Source of the DNA: Kondoa malvinella
Taxonomy: Eukaryota > Basidiomycota > Agaricostilbomycetes > Agaricostilbales > Kondoaceae
Assembly (NCBI GenBank): GCA_039545315.1
Contig: BCIM01000008.1
Location: forward strand, 682,001 to 746,000
Direction: 5' to 3'
DNA: 64,000 nucleotides
A program made the translations under genes and the position numbers. This document shows, in pieces, positions 33,228-46,300 of the stretch (positions are counted from its first letter, which is position 1; each line of letters starts with the position of its first letter). The notes beneath the pieces were generated by a model. That model was not told the DNA's origin, did not search any database, and saw nothing but the letters and a program-made list of their open reading frames with translations.

Positions 33228-33469
33228 GTTGTCCTGTGATGGATATTTTTGTCGAAGAGGCGGGCGTTGAAATTGATGTGTTCAGGTAAAAGGAATGTGG
33301 GGTCTTGCTGGTGCGTTGTTGGCCTGTGAAATATAAAAAGACAGCTGTTGTTAAGAGAAGAGAGACGATTCTGAATACAAGTTGGTTGCATGGCATCCTC
33401 GGCACGTGACTCGGCATAGTCTCAACCGTGTGTCGATCTCTCGCTTGCACTACTAACAAGCAGAGCGCA

Positions 33470-34365
33470 ATGAACTATGCACAAGGCGTCTGGAATAATG
33501 TACAAGGACTCTCTCAAAAAAGCTAAAAACGCGTCTGATGTGTGACATGTTTATCACAGCTCGAAGCAGGCAAAGGTCTGCAAAGCTTAGATCCTGCATC
33601 AGAGCAATCTGCTTTTGATTTCTTGAACCTGTTTGTCATTTTCCAACGTGCGAACGTCACGCTGATGTGTTCCGAGGCAGTTCGTGGACTGAACGACTTT
33701 ACGGATTCGGCGGGTGGTGAGCTCTGTCTGCTGTCAGAATACATCCCGGCTGAAGACTGGACAGTACTGTTCTCGGCGTAGCAGTGTCAATCGTTGGCAT
33801 CGTTTTTCTCCTCTTGGGTAACTCAGCAGTTTTCGCATTGCTCTATGTCGTAGGTTTGCTTATATCTTTCGGTCTGTCCGTCTCCATCTTATTGTTGCAT
33901 ACTCTGATAAGGCAAGCAGCGGGAACGGGCTTCCTCATTGGCTTTCTGCGACAAGCTAAAGCTGTTTGTTTGGTCTCTCTTGCTTCACATGTCGTCTAAT
34001 AGAAAATGCAGATGCTCAGTCCTGTCAGACTAGTAGCTGTCGTTATCCTCTTTGTCTGCATTCGTATGTGTCTTTTGCCGATTTGTCTATACAGCTGATC
34101 GCACTTCACAGTCCTTACTTTCCGTTCGTCTGGTCTGGTGATCTGAGCAATTAGCTGACTATAGCGGACAGTCTCAGCTTTCTGGTGGAAAATCAATGCG
34201 CTAGTCATAGTATTCGCAATCGGAACGTGAGTACTTCCTCCTCCCCTTCTTGCCCCCTCTCTGCCAGCGCCGAGCCCTCTCGAATCACCCGATTAACCTC
34301 GTCTCTCTTCCTATCCTCTCTACCATCGGCTGATATTAATATATAGCTTCCTGGCATACTTCTGA
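33470..34365 (+). CDS. SFT2: SFT2-type Golgi vesicle-transport membrane protein
   Basis: Splicing gives MNYAQGVWNN, LEAGKGLQSL, LNLSWTERLYGFGGC, TVLGVAVSIVGIVFLLLGN, FALLYVVAGTGFLIGF, LRQAKAMLSPVRLVAVV, then WWKINALVIVFAIGT and FLAYF at the end. The LSxTxRLxGFGxC block, the FALLYxxxGTGFLIG-FxRQ loop and the M-x-PxRLxA start of TM3 are the Sft2 family signature (four TMs, SNARE-dependent retrograde fusion at the late Golgi). Open frames that ignore splicing produce misleading stops here; introns of 60, 50, 48, 66 and 48 nt, with a shorter one near the C-terminus, restore the family sequence. The second half of TM4 is the least certain part. Confidence 0.8.
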
Positions 34366-34838
34366 TAAGTCTCCGCTTTCATCCTTCGTTGCCTTGACTG
34401 ACTATGAAAGTGCACGTATTCGCTGAGCTATATACCATGTGAGTCGAGCCGGAAAGATGCGAATATAGATAGCTGATTGTGTGTGAACAGACGCAAGAGG
34501 TATGGCGAAAAAGACTTTGGGGTCTTGTTTCTAGGGGCTCTGGGGTTCAAGGGAAGGGGCTGAGGAAGAGTAGGGACTTCTAGACATGGTTGTTTGATAT
34601 GCTGTGGTGGGCATAGCGGAATTGGACTAAGGCGAGTCCGGACATAAGCTTCGTGAATCATCTGACTTTGCCTAACATAGCCGGAAGAGGGCAAGCATGA
34701 TGATGAACGATAGCCTTGGGAAAAATCTTCAACAGTCGTGGAGTTTGCGGAGTGATGTAAAAGTGCATTACTACAAGGTACAACACGCAATAGTACGAGA
34801 CATGTCCTGCCAGGTGCCCAAACGCATCTTTTCTTCAC
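34366..34838. other. intergenic, convergent 3' ends
   Basis: These 473 bp lie between the SFT2 stop and the stop of the CCHC-knuckle gene on the other strand. No coding signal was seen beyond short frames. Confidence 0.4.
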
Positions 34839-36151
34839 CTAGGCCTCGGCTGACTTGGGGCAATCCCTGAAGCAGAACGTAAGAAAAGGCTCGACATATT
34901 CAGCAGATCATGTACCTAGAGATGTGACCAGTCTATCGAAAACAGTCAGCTATAGTGTCCAGTGTAAAAAGAGTTGACTTACCTCGTTACAGTTGTAGCA
35001 AGTTCTTACTTGTCCTTGAGGGCAATCTCGTGACAGGTGACCTTCCTCGTTACAGTTGTAGCACTTTGTCGATCTTTGCTGTCCACCGTAGCTGCGCTGT
35101 CCGCCGGACGAGGCACCTCGAGTTGGGCAGTCGCTGATTGCGCACGTCAAGGATTGCTTTGGCGAAAAGTAAAGGAGAGGACATACCGAGAAATGTGACC
35201 GGTCTGGTTGCAGTTGTAGCAAGTCACATCACGACGCTGACCAGAACCTTCGGGGCAGTCACTACGTGGAGTATTTAGCTACTGCAGCAGATTTGGAGCT
35301 CAAAAGAAGCGCACCGAGCCATGTGGTTTCCGCCGCAAGTGTAGCAAGTGATGTTGCGCTGGAAGCCGCCAGTCTGACCCTCACTTTGCGGGCATTCTCT
35401 GCTAATGTGTCCTGAAGATCCAAACAGTTGAGCATGCTAGGTGTCAGGGAACACATGATGACATACCAGATTCGCCGCCTGAAGAACAGCATGAGTATTC
35501 TCAACAGAGGCATAGCAATAATCAGGCGTACACTTGTAGCAAGTCTTTGGCTTTGGCTCCTCAGTGCATTCAGCTGCAATGTGGTCCCCACCGCAGTTGT
35601 AGCACTTTTTGGGTGGACGCTGGCCAGTTTGTGCGGTAGGGCATTGAGCAGCTGCACGATCGAGTCAGACGAAAGAACACCACAAGGCCATCAAGTAAAC
35701 TGACAAAGATGGCCTTCCTCTCCACAGTCTGGAAATATGCATAAGCTTTTGCACTGGCCATCGCTATATTTTTGCAAAACTCACTGTCTATCAACACGGA
35801 TCGCACAATCTCAACACACAGCCCAACATCATTGGGTAAATACGACAGAGACTAACAGCAAGCTCTGGTGTTCATGTTTGAAGATCTTCGGTCTGAAAAA
35901 CGACTTGGACGATCTGAGTCTCGGTATCTGCTAGGTTGTCTGCTTCCGTAGTCTGAGCGGTCGTTTCGATCGAAGCTTGGTCTACGTTCTCGTGGATAAG
36001 ACGAAGTTCGATAGTCAAGCTTGGAGGTTGATGAAGAAAAAAGTGAAATTTGCAGCGGCGAAAGTATTGACGTCGGCTGAAGTTGGGTCGCTGTTGCTGC
36101 TGCTGAGCAAGGTAGCCGTGTGGTGGAAAGGCGTAAAAGAGTCTTATACAT
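34839..36151 (-). CDS. seven-knuckle CCHC protein (CNBP/Gis2-like) with a mitochondrial-type N-terminus
   Basis: The C-terminal two thirds is a string of CCHC zinc knuckles separated by short Arg/Gly/Gln linkers: ACYCGEEGHLAAQC, CYNCGGDHIAAEC, TCYKC...GHISREC, CYTCGGNHMAR, CYNCNQTGHIS, CYNCNEEGHLSRDC and finally CYNCNETGHISRDC. This is the CNBP/Gis2/Byr3 arrangement of proteins that bind single-stranded nucleic acid and often act in translation. Unlike cytosolic Gis2 (which starts directly with knuckle 1), this frame opens with about 45 residues free of acidic residues and rich in Arg/Ser/Thr (MYKTLLRLSTTRLPC...), then an RS/RD-rich linker. That resembles a mitochondrial presequence. Introns lie inside knuckles. 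It follows YME2 on the same strand by 92 bp. Confidence 0.85.
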
Positions 36152-36243
36152 GCTATGCCAAAGTCACTGGTACAAGAGAACGACCTTCCAGGTATTCCAT
36201 CCGAGAAAGTTTTGTTGATCGCCACGCTTTTTGGCAGCGACGG

Positions 36244-39200
36244 TCATGCTCTTGAGTCTTTCGAGTAAGGCTCTTTGAGAACGGCCTTGTACTTGGCCGC
36301 TTCTGTCGCAAGCTTCGCAGCAGTCTCTTCATTCGACTTCATCTTGCTGAGCAGGGCGTCAACGCGCGTAGCAATTTCGATCGGCGTGCTCGAAGAACCG
36401 GTAAAGACGAATTTGCCAGTGTCCTTGCTGAAGAGGTTGGTAAGATTGATGAGCTCGTCAGACGCAGACTTGATGTTCGACTCAGCAGATGATGAAGCTG
36501 CGGCGTTGATCAGAAGTTCTTGACGAGCAGCAAAGATGCGGTCTGACGTTATTCGAGCAAAGGCGGATCTATAGACTGGTTTGCCAGGCCGGAGCAGTGT
36601 TGGTCGCCCTATAGTCGTATTATCAGCTGCTTTCGACTTTCCCCCGCGCGTGTGAACTCACCATCACGATGTATGACAGACACCATCTCAGCTTGCTCCA
36701 ATGCATTGAGTGCCTTATCATCGCTTCCAAATGGTCCATTGACAAGCACATCAGCATAATTGGCCTGTCAAAACCGATCAGGTATCCGAATAGTTATGAT
36801 CATGCGGTCCTCTCACCTCTTCCTGCTGACTAAGCAACTTCGTCAGATACCACGCTTGCTGTGGTGTCCACTCTTTCGCTTTGGCTTCCTCTCTGCTCTC
36901 TCCAAAGATGTTCTTCTTTACCTCAGATGCCGCTCCTAATGTATGGACTCAGTTCGAATCATCAAGCATGACTCGAGAGCTTACTCGAAATGATGTCTTC
37001 GACAGCATCTTCGCATGATGTTCCGCTCCGAAGCTTTTGCACAAGCGCTTCAAGGTCCGTCAGCCGACCACCTAGATGCGATATACTCGCTTCGTCAGTG
37101 AGGACGTCTTGTTTTCCAAGTTGAACAAGCTTCGACTTGACGTGTTGTATCGCTCCATCCACGCTTGCATCTGTCAAGGTGATGGTATTGACCGGCTTAG
37201 ATGGTAATGCTGACAACACAAATCAGGGATGCGGATGTACGACGAGAATGGGCCTACCTTTGGCTAGAGGTTTAGCGGACAGGGCGTTGTCGGAAGTAGC
37301 TATGACATGAGCTACTTGGGCGCTGACCAGACCTGCTCCCCATTCCGACAGCTGTTCCCACAGCATTTCCTTGCCTTGTTTCGCATTGAAGCTGTTGACA
37401 GCATCAGTACATCCTACGTCGATCCGATAGGCAGACTTACTTTTTGAGTATAATAATGGGTACGGTTTGTTGCGCCGGATCAAACTTCTCTTCGTCCGTG
37501 TCTTGTGCTATACTTTTGGCTGTTCGCAACGACCTTGGGCCAGCGATCGTGAACGACTTTTCTCCGTCTCCTTCTGCTTCTAGGCCGACACCCAGCTCCG
37601 ACATGATGCCATTTCCAGCTAAGCAGTCTATTCGCCCGTCCCGCAGGCCGTCGCGCTCGAGGATTTTCCTTACGAGAGAGCGCTCTTCCTTTGATTTCCG
37701 CCTGTCTTCAGCAGCCATGAAAGCCTGTGCTTGCTCTTCTTTAGTATTGTCTGCTATGTCTTTGAGTGCAGAAGCGCTGATAGTGAGTATTTGCTTGACT
37801 TGACTGTCGACGGACGAAGAGAATCCCGCTTTTGACCCGACAAGACCAACAGATGCCAAATCGATGAGGTTGTTGAAAGAGTTAAGGAAGCCGAATTGGG
37901 GGAAGTAGCCAAGTTGGGCAGCCAATTCGGCAACGAGCTTTTCATCACTTGATGAAGCTTTTGCTAGCGCTGCGCAGTCTATAGTCACCACATGCCTAGA
38001 ACATCCGTCAGCTTGCTGGCGTTCGAGCTGGAGAGTCTTTTCACCTATACGACTCCATGACATCCTCTAAAAGCATTCCTTTGCCTGATCCTCTTGGCCC
38101 TACGACATTGATGAACGCATCCGGCAAGTCCTTCAACCATTCTTCCAGCATATGTGCTGCATTCTCCCTCTCTTGCTCAATTCCCGTAGCATTAGTAAGC
38201 GTATCGCTCTTCTCGATTTTCAACCCTAATCTACCCAAAGTCTCCTTCTTGATCCAAGACAGAGCCCGATAGGAATCTGCGTCGAAGGTTCCTTCAACCT
38301 TTGCACGCACAAACCATGATCGGATCGGGTCAAAGATGAGATAGCTCAGACCACCCAGTAGGACAGCTAGCACAGGAATAGTGATTCGAGGATGGTCAGA
38401 AAGCCATTTGCGGGCCATGTGAGCTTTCACGCGATCTTGATAGAGAATGTGCATCGTTTGGCCGGTAGGAAGCTTGTAGCCATCCAGAGAATTACGGGCG
38501 GCTGCTGCGGAGCGAGTGAAGCGATATTGGACGGTTGGCGCTTTAGCGTCGGGGATGATGTCTCGAATTCGGCCATACTAGCAGCAAGCATCAGACTTGT
38601 CTTGATACCGGTATAGCACGCCTCACAGGTCTAGTCAACTCATATAGCTGCTCTTGTGAAGGAGGAGCGCCATCAGAGAACTCGATACGAATGGCCGAGT
38701 TTGGGAAGCGCTTTGCAGGTTCTTTAGACTTTCGTATACTCTCTCTGTAAAGTACTCACGTCCATATCCTCTATCCAAGGCTGGCCTTTGACAATAAAGA
38801 CGGAACTCTGGCCATAGATGTACCAAGGCTTATACTGATTGACTGACTTGCTGAGCTGTTCGCGCAACCAGCTCTCGACAGCTTCATTCACGACGAGCTC
38901 CGCAGACTTGCCGCTTCCTTCTGATGTAGCTATCCGCGGAGGTACATACGAGATCTTGACAAAACAACCTCCGTCTTTGTCTCGCGGCTTGATGCTCTCA
39001 ACTCGAAGGTCCACGTCGGTTTCATACCGAGTTGGAATAATGGCTCGCAGCTTCTGAAGTATGGTATCTTGCGTGGCACGAGACCAAAGGATGCGAGGAT
39101 CCAAAGCAGAGATTCTGATCGGAAAGACTCTACAAGCACATATGAGACCCGAGAGGAGCACAGCGATACAAGAGACGGACGAGTCAAAGTAGAGATAGGC

Positions 39201-39350
39201 AGTTCGTCTCCCAGGAGTCGCATCAGCTTTCTCAGCATCTTGCAAGTGCGAGCGAATACTTGACGTTGGGATATCAACAACGGTTGAAGCAGCCCTCCAT
39301 GCTTGTGCTCCAGGGGTATTCCGCAGAGGTATCAAGCTGTTGCGTATCAT
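36244..39350 (-). CDS. YME2: mitochondrial escape protein 2 (Yme2/Rna12)
   Basis: The presequence-like start MIRNSLIPLRNTPGAQAW is followed by an RRM-like region (IRIEFSDGAPP, TRPYGRIRDII, TVQYRFTRSAAAA). A TM segment (ITIPVLAVLLGGLSYLIF), the linker WIKKETLGRLGLKIEK and the RNA12 ATPase-like domain with the Walker A loop VVGPRGSGKGMLLE then follow. The C-terminus reads WTPQQAWYLTKLLSQQE, PGKPVYRSAF and a helical end. This order is characteristic of Yme2, an inner-membrane protein affecting mitochondrial DNA escape, nucleoids and protein homeostasis. The protein spans about ten exons. Its neighbour downstream on the same strand is the mitochondrial-looking CCHC protein. Confidence 0.9.
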
Positions 39351-39522
39351 ATTGGCAGCATGGTATATTCAGCAGGACGAGGTGGTGCAACAAAACAAAT
39401 AGGTGCATGCATGACGTGACGGGATTGTCTCAGCGACAATCTGTGACTGTGCAATGCCTGGCCGACTAGCGACTATGTGCATTACCAATCACCATAGTAG
39501 AGGCAGACACTTTCGGTCCAAC

Positions 39523-42267
39523 CTACTTCCAACATTCAGGCCTTTTGCGCAACACCGCTTGAGCCTGAGACCTTGACAGATCCTTTACGCCCATATCCTG
39601 CATAACCTGCGCAAACTTGGCATCATTATCGTTCCAAGCAGCTGACATAGCTTTGGCAAAGCTAACACCAGCTCCAGCGTCCACACCAGCCGGAAGAGCA
39701 AGTAATCGAGCAGCATCTTTCACTTTGTGCATGCCGGTAGTAGGTTTTCGAACGCGAGCTTCTGTTGCTGCTGCTTCCCAGCCTGATGTGATATCGTAGA
39801 GTAGCTGTTGACCTCCTTGTTGCGAAAAGATGCGCGAGATTGCTATTTTTGAGTATAGATGGTCTGAAATGGACGAAGCGATATTTCGAAAGATAGGCTG
39901 GAATTGCGTAGGCGGTAAAGAGGAAGATAGAGAGGTGAGAAGAGCTTGATACAAGGTGAGCGCAGCAGTAATCTCGGACGAAAGAGCTTCGGGCAAACCG
40001 CTGTCCGATGAAATGGTGTCGAAGTCCCATCGCCTGTATGGAACGTCAGACAGATGACAATTGACCTCGACTGGACGTACTTGGAAATGTACACCTTCAG
40101 CTCACTCAAAACCTCTTTCAGCACATGCTTGTTCAAAATCTCTTCCGTTCTTGTAGCCAATTTCATGAAGGAATCCGCAAAGCCATCGAACAGCGTGCTT
40201 TCGTCATTCTTTGAGTCGAGCACGAGCCTCTCTGCAGCAGCTCTGGTGTCTTCATCCAATCCATCCAAGCTGAGTTCTTTCAGATCTTGCCAAAGATCCA
40301 GGAAGAACTGCAATCATGTCAGGTCTGATGCGAGACTCAAGGATTCAGACCGACCACTTCATCGCCCCAAGTACGACAGACATTCCAGAACCATCTAGCA
40401 CTGATTCCAGCTCTTACAAGCCTTTGCACACCATTCACACCAGCTGTCAGTTTCCCACTAGCTGCGTCACCTGACAGTGCACCGGGCACAGCACTCAACA
40501 TCCCCGTATTAAGCGTTTCGAACGCATCGACAGCTGAAGATATTCGCAAATGATATGCTTCGATGAGCGGTATCTGAACTGTAATGAGGAAAGCGAGACG
40601 ATAGGTGAAGAGCGGTAGAGGTCTATAGCGGTCGGTGACTGATTCTATGAGGTCTCGAACGCGAAGAGCTGAATTGGTAGGCTTGATGCCCGAGGCTTCA
40701 CTGTAGTCTTCGTTGATCTGCCAAGCGTCGGGAGAACCAATGATTTCGTAGTATTTATCTTCAGAATCTATTAGATAGATGAGTCAGAGGTTATGCGTAT
40801 TGGATCAAGAAGACCGACACTTCTTTTCTGCCATCTTCCAACCCTCAAACCAATCTTCATTGCCAAGTATCACATCCGCTGTGCCCCTCCAGCCTTCAGA
40901 CTTGATACCAGAGTAGTTATACTGCTCAGTAACAGCCGCATCGAATTGCAACGCTTGAAAGATGGTATGCGCGAATATCGGTGGAAGATCAAGCAATTGC
41001 GGAACGCTGTGACTGAGCTTCCTCTCGATCAGACCGAGCAAGAGGGAGATAAAGTCATGCTGTGCGTTGATTTGTCCGTAGCCATGTTTGTTCAGCAAAG
41101 GTTGGATGACATTATTGATGAAAGGGCTGTGGGCCGAGATCAGGTTCAAGATATGAGCGAAATACCACTCTGGCTTGTCGAGGCGGTTTGTGCTTCGTTT
41201 ACCGTCAAAGTGGTATCGGAAGCGGAGAGTGAGTGGTGCTAATAGAGCTTCGAGGGGTAGACAGGTTGGGAATTCGAGGAATTCAGCAGCGCATTGTTCA
41301 CCGCTAGAAACCTCATCAGTGCGATATTCGCTTCAGGAGTCCAAGCGTACGTTCTCTGAAGCTTCAGTAGGTTCACAAAGGCCGCTTCGAAGGCTTTAGA
41401 TGTGCTCAGCCGGGAATCATAGTCGGACGCTTTCAGATCAACAGGCCAACCTATGCTGTCCAGCGCCGAGGCCAGTTTGCTAACACAATGTTATGAGTAT
41501 CTCTAGATCTTATCAAGACGCAGGCTCACGTTGACAGCACTTGCTTCAGCTGTTCAAAAGTGTTGACAAGCACAGCTCGAACGAAAGCTGCCGCTTGCAC
41601 TAGCTCATTGCTTTTCGCTCGGTCCGCTAGTGAGCGCGTATAGTCCGCTAAAGCACCGAAAGACTTGAAAGCCGCTTCAAGGTCTTGTGCTTGTATCGCT
41701 TTGCAGGCTTCCAGACTGCATGCCCAGTCAGACCAAGATGCTAATCGAGGAGACTAGCTCGTACCTCTGTTGTTCTGCTTCCTCCAGCACAGCAAAGTAT
41801 GCGCCGGCAGATTGTAGATCCTTCACTCGTGTATGCAGACCTTCTAGATCTTCCAATACCGTTTTGGACGTGGAAGCTACTGGAGTCGAAGTAGCAGACA
41901 CCAGCTCGTTTCGATGGTCTATCAGCTCATCTTCCAGCTGTAGATGCTGTGCATGTAGCGATTCCGTGTCTTGCTGAACTTGCAGTAAAGTAACTCTGGC
42001 TTGCTTTAGTGATGCATTCAGGGAAGTCTGCGACGAAGCGAGCTGGTCTGGCCATCAGTTCGAGTTGTGATGTTAAGTGCACTGCAGGCGTACCTCTGCC
42101 TGTAGACGCTCATTTTCAGCAGAGGCAGAAGCTAGAAATCCGTCGAGCGCTTGCTGATCAATTCGAGCATTCTTGAGCGTCGCGTTCAGCTGGTCTCTCG
42201 CTGCGTTGCATGCTTTAGACTGCGACACTGGCTGAAGTAGCTGCTGTAGCTCATGCGAGATGGCCAT
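39523..42267 (-). CDS. TIP20: RINT1/TIP20 family tethering protein (Dsl1 complex)
   Basis: The N-terminal coiled coil (MAISHELQQLLQ, DQLNATLKNARIDQQ, LLQVQQDTESLHAQHLQLED) is followed by an all-helical body containing the family hallmark LRFRYHFDGKRSTNRLDKPE and WYFAHILNLI. Further body segments include SGIKSEGWRGTADVIL, the internal ISARWFWNVCRTWGDE, and the C-terminal DSGLPEALSSEITAAL with RIFSQQGGQQLLYDI. RINT1/Tip20 acts with Dsl1/Sec39 to tether Golgi-derived COPI vesicles at the ER. The hallmark block lies in a frame that only appears after the correct splice near 41.30 kb. The gene starts 92 bp from the divergent acetyltransferase gene. Confidence 0.88.
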
Positions 42268-42359
42268 TGTGTGTCATCCTGTCGGCTATTTACTCGGAGC
42301 GGAAGAGGCCTGCCAAGGCACCACAAGCTGCTAGCTGCTCTATATTATAGACGACGAAC

Positions 42360-43205
42360 ATGGCCAACATTACGATTGAACGCATCAGTCCAGATGAAGA
42401 CCTCACGAGAATCGCTGCAGTGCAAATAGGTTCATTCAATCCTCGATCATGCCCAAAACATGGATCTGACATCTCTATGATCAGCTGCCTTTGATCCGTC
42501 TGGCGAGTTTCAGAATCTAGTACCCAGCCAGTCATTTTGAGCCATGAAACGCAGGCTTATTGTATGCACAGCTGGAACCTCCTCCTCGTGCGCCATTGGA
42601 AGTCAGGAAGAAACGACTGGCTATGCGCTTAAAGACCAAGTTTGAGAAACAGCCTGACGGAGCAGAAGCAAAGTATATTGGTTACAAGGCCGTGACAGAG
42701 GATGGAGAGGTAGCCGGTGCCTGTTACTGGCGGAAACCAGGATATCGAACACCACAATTGGACGAGAGCAAGATGAGCAAAGACGAAAAGGAATCGTATG
42801 CTGGATGGGATCTAGTGCGATACAACAACTTCAAACAAGCATGTCAAGAAGGAATGGACAAAGTGTTGGCAGAGAAGGGAGATACGCAAGGCTGTCATTA
42901 CCTGCAAGTGTTGGTCATACATCCGGATCATCAAAAGAAGCAGATTGGCCAGCGAATGCTAGATCACAATCTGGCCCAGATAGACTCGCCAGAGTCGGAT
43001 TCGGCGAGTCTTCCAGCCTGGCTGGAATCTAGTCCAGCAGGGTTAAAGGTACTTCATTCACTGACCAGCAGGAGACTGCTTACATGGCTTGCAGCTGTAC
43101 GAGAGCAGAGGCTTCAAGGTAGAGGCAATGATGAAGGCTGAAGGATGGGAAGCGCTGGCACCCGAAGGGTTCAAAGGATGTTACCGTCCTGCCAAGCAGA
43201 CGTGA
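42360..43205 (+). CDS. GNAT-family N-acetyltransferase
   Basis: The protein starts MANITIERISPDEDLTRIAA and continues (two introns) into AAFDP and LYAQLEPPPRAP, with a basic helix and EDGEVAGACYWRKPG as β3-β4. The acetyl-CoA-binding motif A follows (YLQVLVIHPDHQKKQIGQRM, with Q-x-x-G/A spacing) and a final exon LYESRGFKVEAMMK gives the β6-β7 end of the fold. Fungal GNATs of this size usually act on small molecules; the substrate is not predictable. The last intron (about 60 nt before LYESRG) is supported by the family end LYxxxGF. No targeting signal is visible. Confidence 0.8.
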
Positions 43206-43308
43206 GGACGCGTATTCAAACACTCGCCAGCAATACAGATGCAATGTAGACACGTAGACAGAGAGTATGTTTTTTTGAGTGTGTGGTCCAAGTCTCGCAA
43301 CGACGGCC

Positions 43309-46300
43309 ATGGCTGTTGTGCCCTCGAATCAGCAAAATGGCATGTCGCAGCAGGAGAAAGGCGCTTCGTTGCAAGAACAGCTGTACAGCAAGCTCGGTTC
43401 AGCGTCAAAAGTGGTAGACGAAAGATTGTCAAGGGATGGGAAGGCTGGAGCTGCTGATCTGGATGCGACTCTGCTGCAAAGTACGTCTCTGAAAGTACTG
43501 GTGCTCTGCGCGAGTGCTTACATGAATCGACAGGCGTGTCAAACGACTATACAATAGCGCACAATGCAAATTGGCAGCCTTTCCAGCTAAAGAGGTCAAT
43601 ACAGCTGCCCGACAAGCTGTGGGAGCAGTTTGATCGTATGTCTCAGCCTTATACTGAGCAGGTCAAGCTGATATTCGCTTGCCCTGTAGTCGCGAGAGCG
43701 AAATGCATGATGGGCCTGTTTCCAGAAATTGAACGCGCCTGGTTCACTGTCGACCAGAAGCTGATACTATGGGACTATCTGGATAGGTAGGCTCTACTTA
43801 CTTTACAGATGAACCGAAATAAAGGGAATGACTTGGTTTCAAGGTCCGCTCTGCTCACTCACGACAAGCTGAACGACAACATCATGGCTGTCGCGTTGGT
43901 GCCGCCCAAGAAGGACTACTTTTTAGACGAGATCAAACACGTCCTGGTACTCGCGACTTCGATGAAGGTTCACCTCGTCTGCGTGTGCTTGAAGCCTCCG
44001 CCAGCAGAACCTATCAGCTTTTACGTGACAGACATCGAAGTCGCGACTAACGGCATCACAATGAGCTGCATTACTGCTACTTCGCTGGGGCGCATCTTCA
44101 TGGCAGGAAGCGATGGTCATCTTTACGAGGTCGACTACCATCAATCTTCATCTTGGCTCGGCGGCTTTCTCGGTTCCAGCACATCATGTTCTCTCAAGAA
44201 CCACACTGGAGGTGGCTGGTCTTCCTCAGTAACTCCGTGGCTTAGCAATGCCGCTTCCGACCCAATCGTCTCGATCAGCATCGACTCTTCTCGCAATTAC
44301 CTCTACACCATTACAGACAAAGGAGCTTTAGAATTATATACCCTGGGCGCAAATGGCCTCGCGCCGCCTGTGCGACAAGCTCGCTTGATCGACCTGTGCT
44401 CCGCTGCCATGTACCTTTCACCCTCAAACCCCTTGCTCGAATCGCGCAGCTTCAATATTGTCTCGATTCATGCTTTACCGAAAGAAGAATCGATGAAATA
44501 CGGTGTACTGGCAGTCACTTCAACCGGGGTTCGACTATACTTCCAATACTCGAGAAATCCTCTAACGTCTTTCGATCCCAACTACCCAGTATACTTTCAT
44601 CTTCATCTCGCGCATGTCCGCAACCCTCCGTCAACCCAAACTCAACCTCTTTCTCGACCTCCAAACACTGGCTTCTACAACCAAGCGCAAATCAATGCTC
44701 CGCCAGCGCAGCCCAACAATACTGGCCGCATCAATATGCCCGACGGTCCAGTAAATTCCGCCTTTTACGCTTCAAAGGGTCTTTTCATTGCAGCGCATAC
44801 CGTTAGCGAAGATGCCGACGTTCTTGCTTTCACCGCCCCGGACGTTGGTCTGATCGGCAACGCAGCATTGTCAAATCAACAAACTCGTCTCGCTGAGGTT
44901 GCAGGTGCTATTGCGATAGAAGGCAATGCTCGAGCTTTGGCAGAAGTTGGCGCAAGAGCAGGTCCGGGCGGATTGAACGACGTCGCTACTCAAGTCACAT
45001 CAGCGAATCGAGCTTTCCTGATTGTCACAACGAGAAGCTTGAACATCTTTGCGCGAAACAGGCCAATCGATACCTTGGCGATGTTGCTGGAGAACCCTAG
45101 GGAGAATGAGCACGATCTGGTCGCTTTCTGGCAGAAGTAGGTCGCGTTAGTGAGGGGTCGATGGGCGCTGATGCTGTGCAGATTTGGACGAGATCAAGCT
45201 TGCGCGATGGCGATAGCGATTGCTGCTGGTCAATCTGTACAAGCGTCCGCAGCTGCCAGACGGGCGGCACAGTCCTTGCCTTTGGTCACCAACAAAGAAT
45301 ATGGCAGCACCGTCCAAGGTTTTGCTCGTCAGCTTCATCTGGATTGGTCTGGTAGACCTTTCCCTTCTTCTCAAGGTTTGATGAATAACAGCTGTATGTC
45401 AGTCATCATCACCAAAGCATTGGGCTGATCTGTTGTTAGTTACTGCGCCTGGTCCGAATGCCTGTCTATCGTTGGATGGCGCTGTCGTCCTTTCCGGACG
45501 TCATGAAGCTTTCGCGTTACACCTATCGAGATTACTTCGACCGCTATGGAAGATGAAGATCACCCAGCTCAGTCCAGTACCGAATGCGCCTAATAGACAG
45601 ATACCCGTGTTCTCGGCTGCTGAGCTCTCGCTGACTCTCAAAGACCTGAACGCACTGCAGAATTTGGCTGGCAGGTAAAGGGACGATTGCGTACATTGAG
45701 AGCGCGCTCATTGTCTATGTTCAGCGGATCCGAACTCTTCAATGTCGCTCAGGCAAACGAGTGGTTTGGTAGGCTAGACCTCGACGCCATACAGACAGAA
45801 AGAGTGTCGCTGGAAAACCTCAAATCGCTCCTTACACAATCCGTCGAAGCCATCTCCTTTATCATCCTTCTCATCGACCATCAGCTGGCCAGTGTTCTCT
45901 CGACGTAAGCATCTGTCATAGGATTTCATAACTCTCCTAACCCGCTTCGTCGTTGTAGTTGCGCCGACGAGCTACAGCAAGCCCTTCTCGGCTTGACGTT
46001 TCAAGAACTCTTTACATCCCAAAACGGGCGGGAAGTCGCTCGCAAGCTTGTCTCAGCTATCATCAACCTGCAAATCCAGCGCGGACAAAGTGTATGCATC
46101 CTGCGATGGTAGTCACGCCCGAGCTGATCTGTTGTTCTCGCCAGGTTGATGCTGTCAGTGACACCCTCCAGCGGCAATGTGGCAGTTTCTGCAGTGCGGA
46201 CGATGTGTTCCTGCACAAGGCTGCGGACAATATCCGCAGAGCCAAGGATAGCCCTGCAGAGCGCTTAGAGTGCCTGCGGGAATCTCAAAGGTAACGTTGC

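Noticed and set aside
33542..33999. Two plus-strand unspliced frames that looked like a separate small soluble protein and a separate membrane protein
   Set aside because: Once introns of 50, 48 and 66 nt are removed both become parts of one SFT2-type protein.
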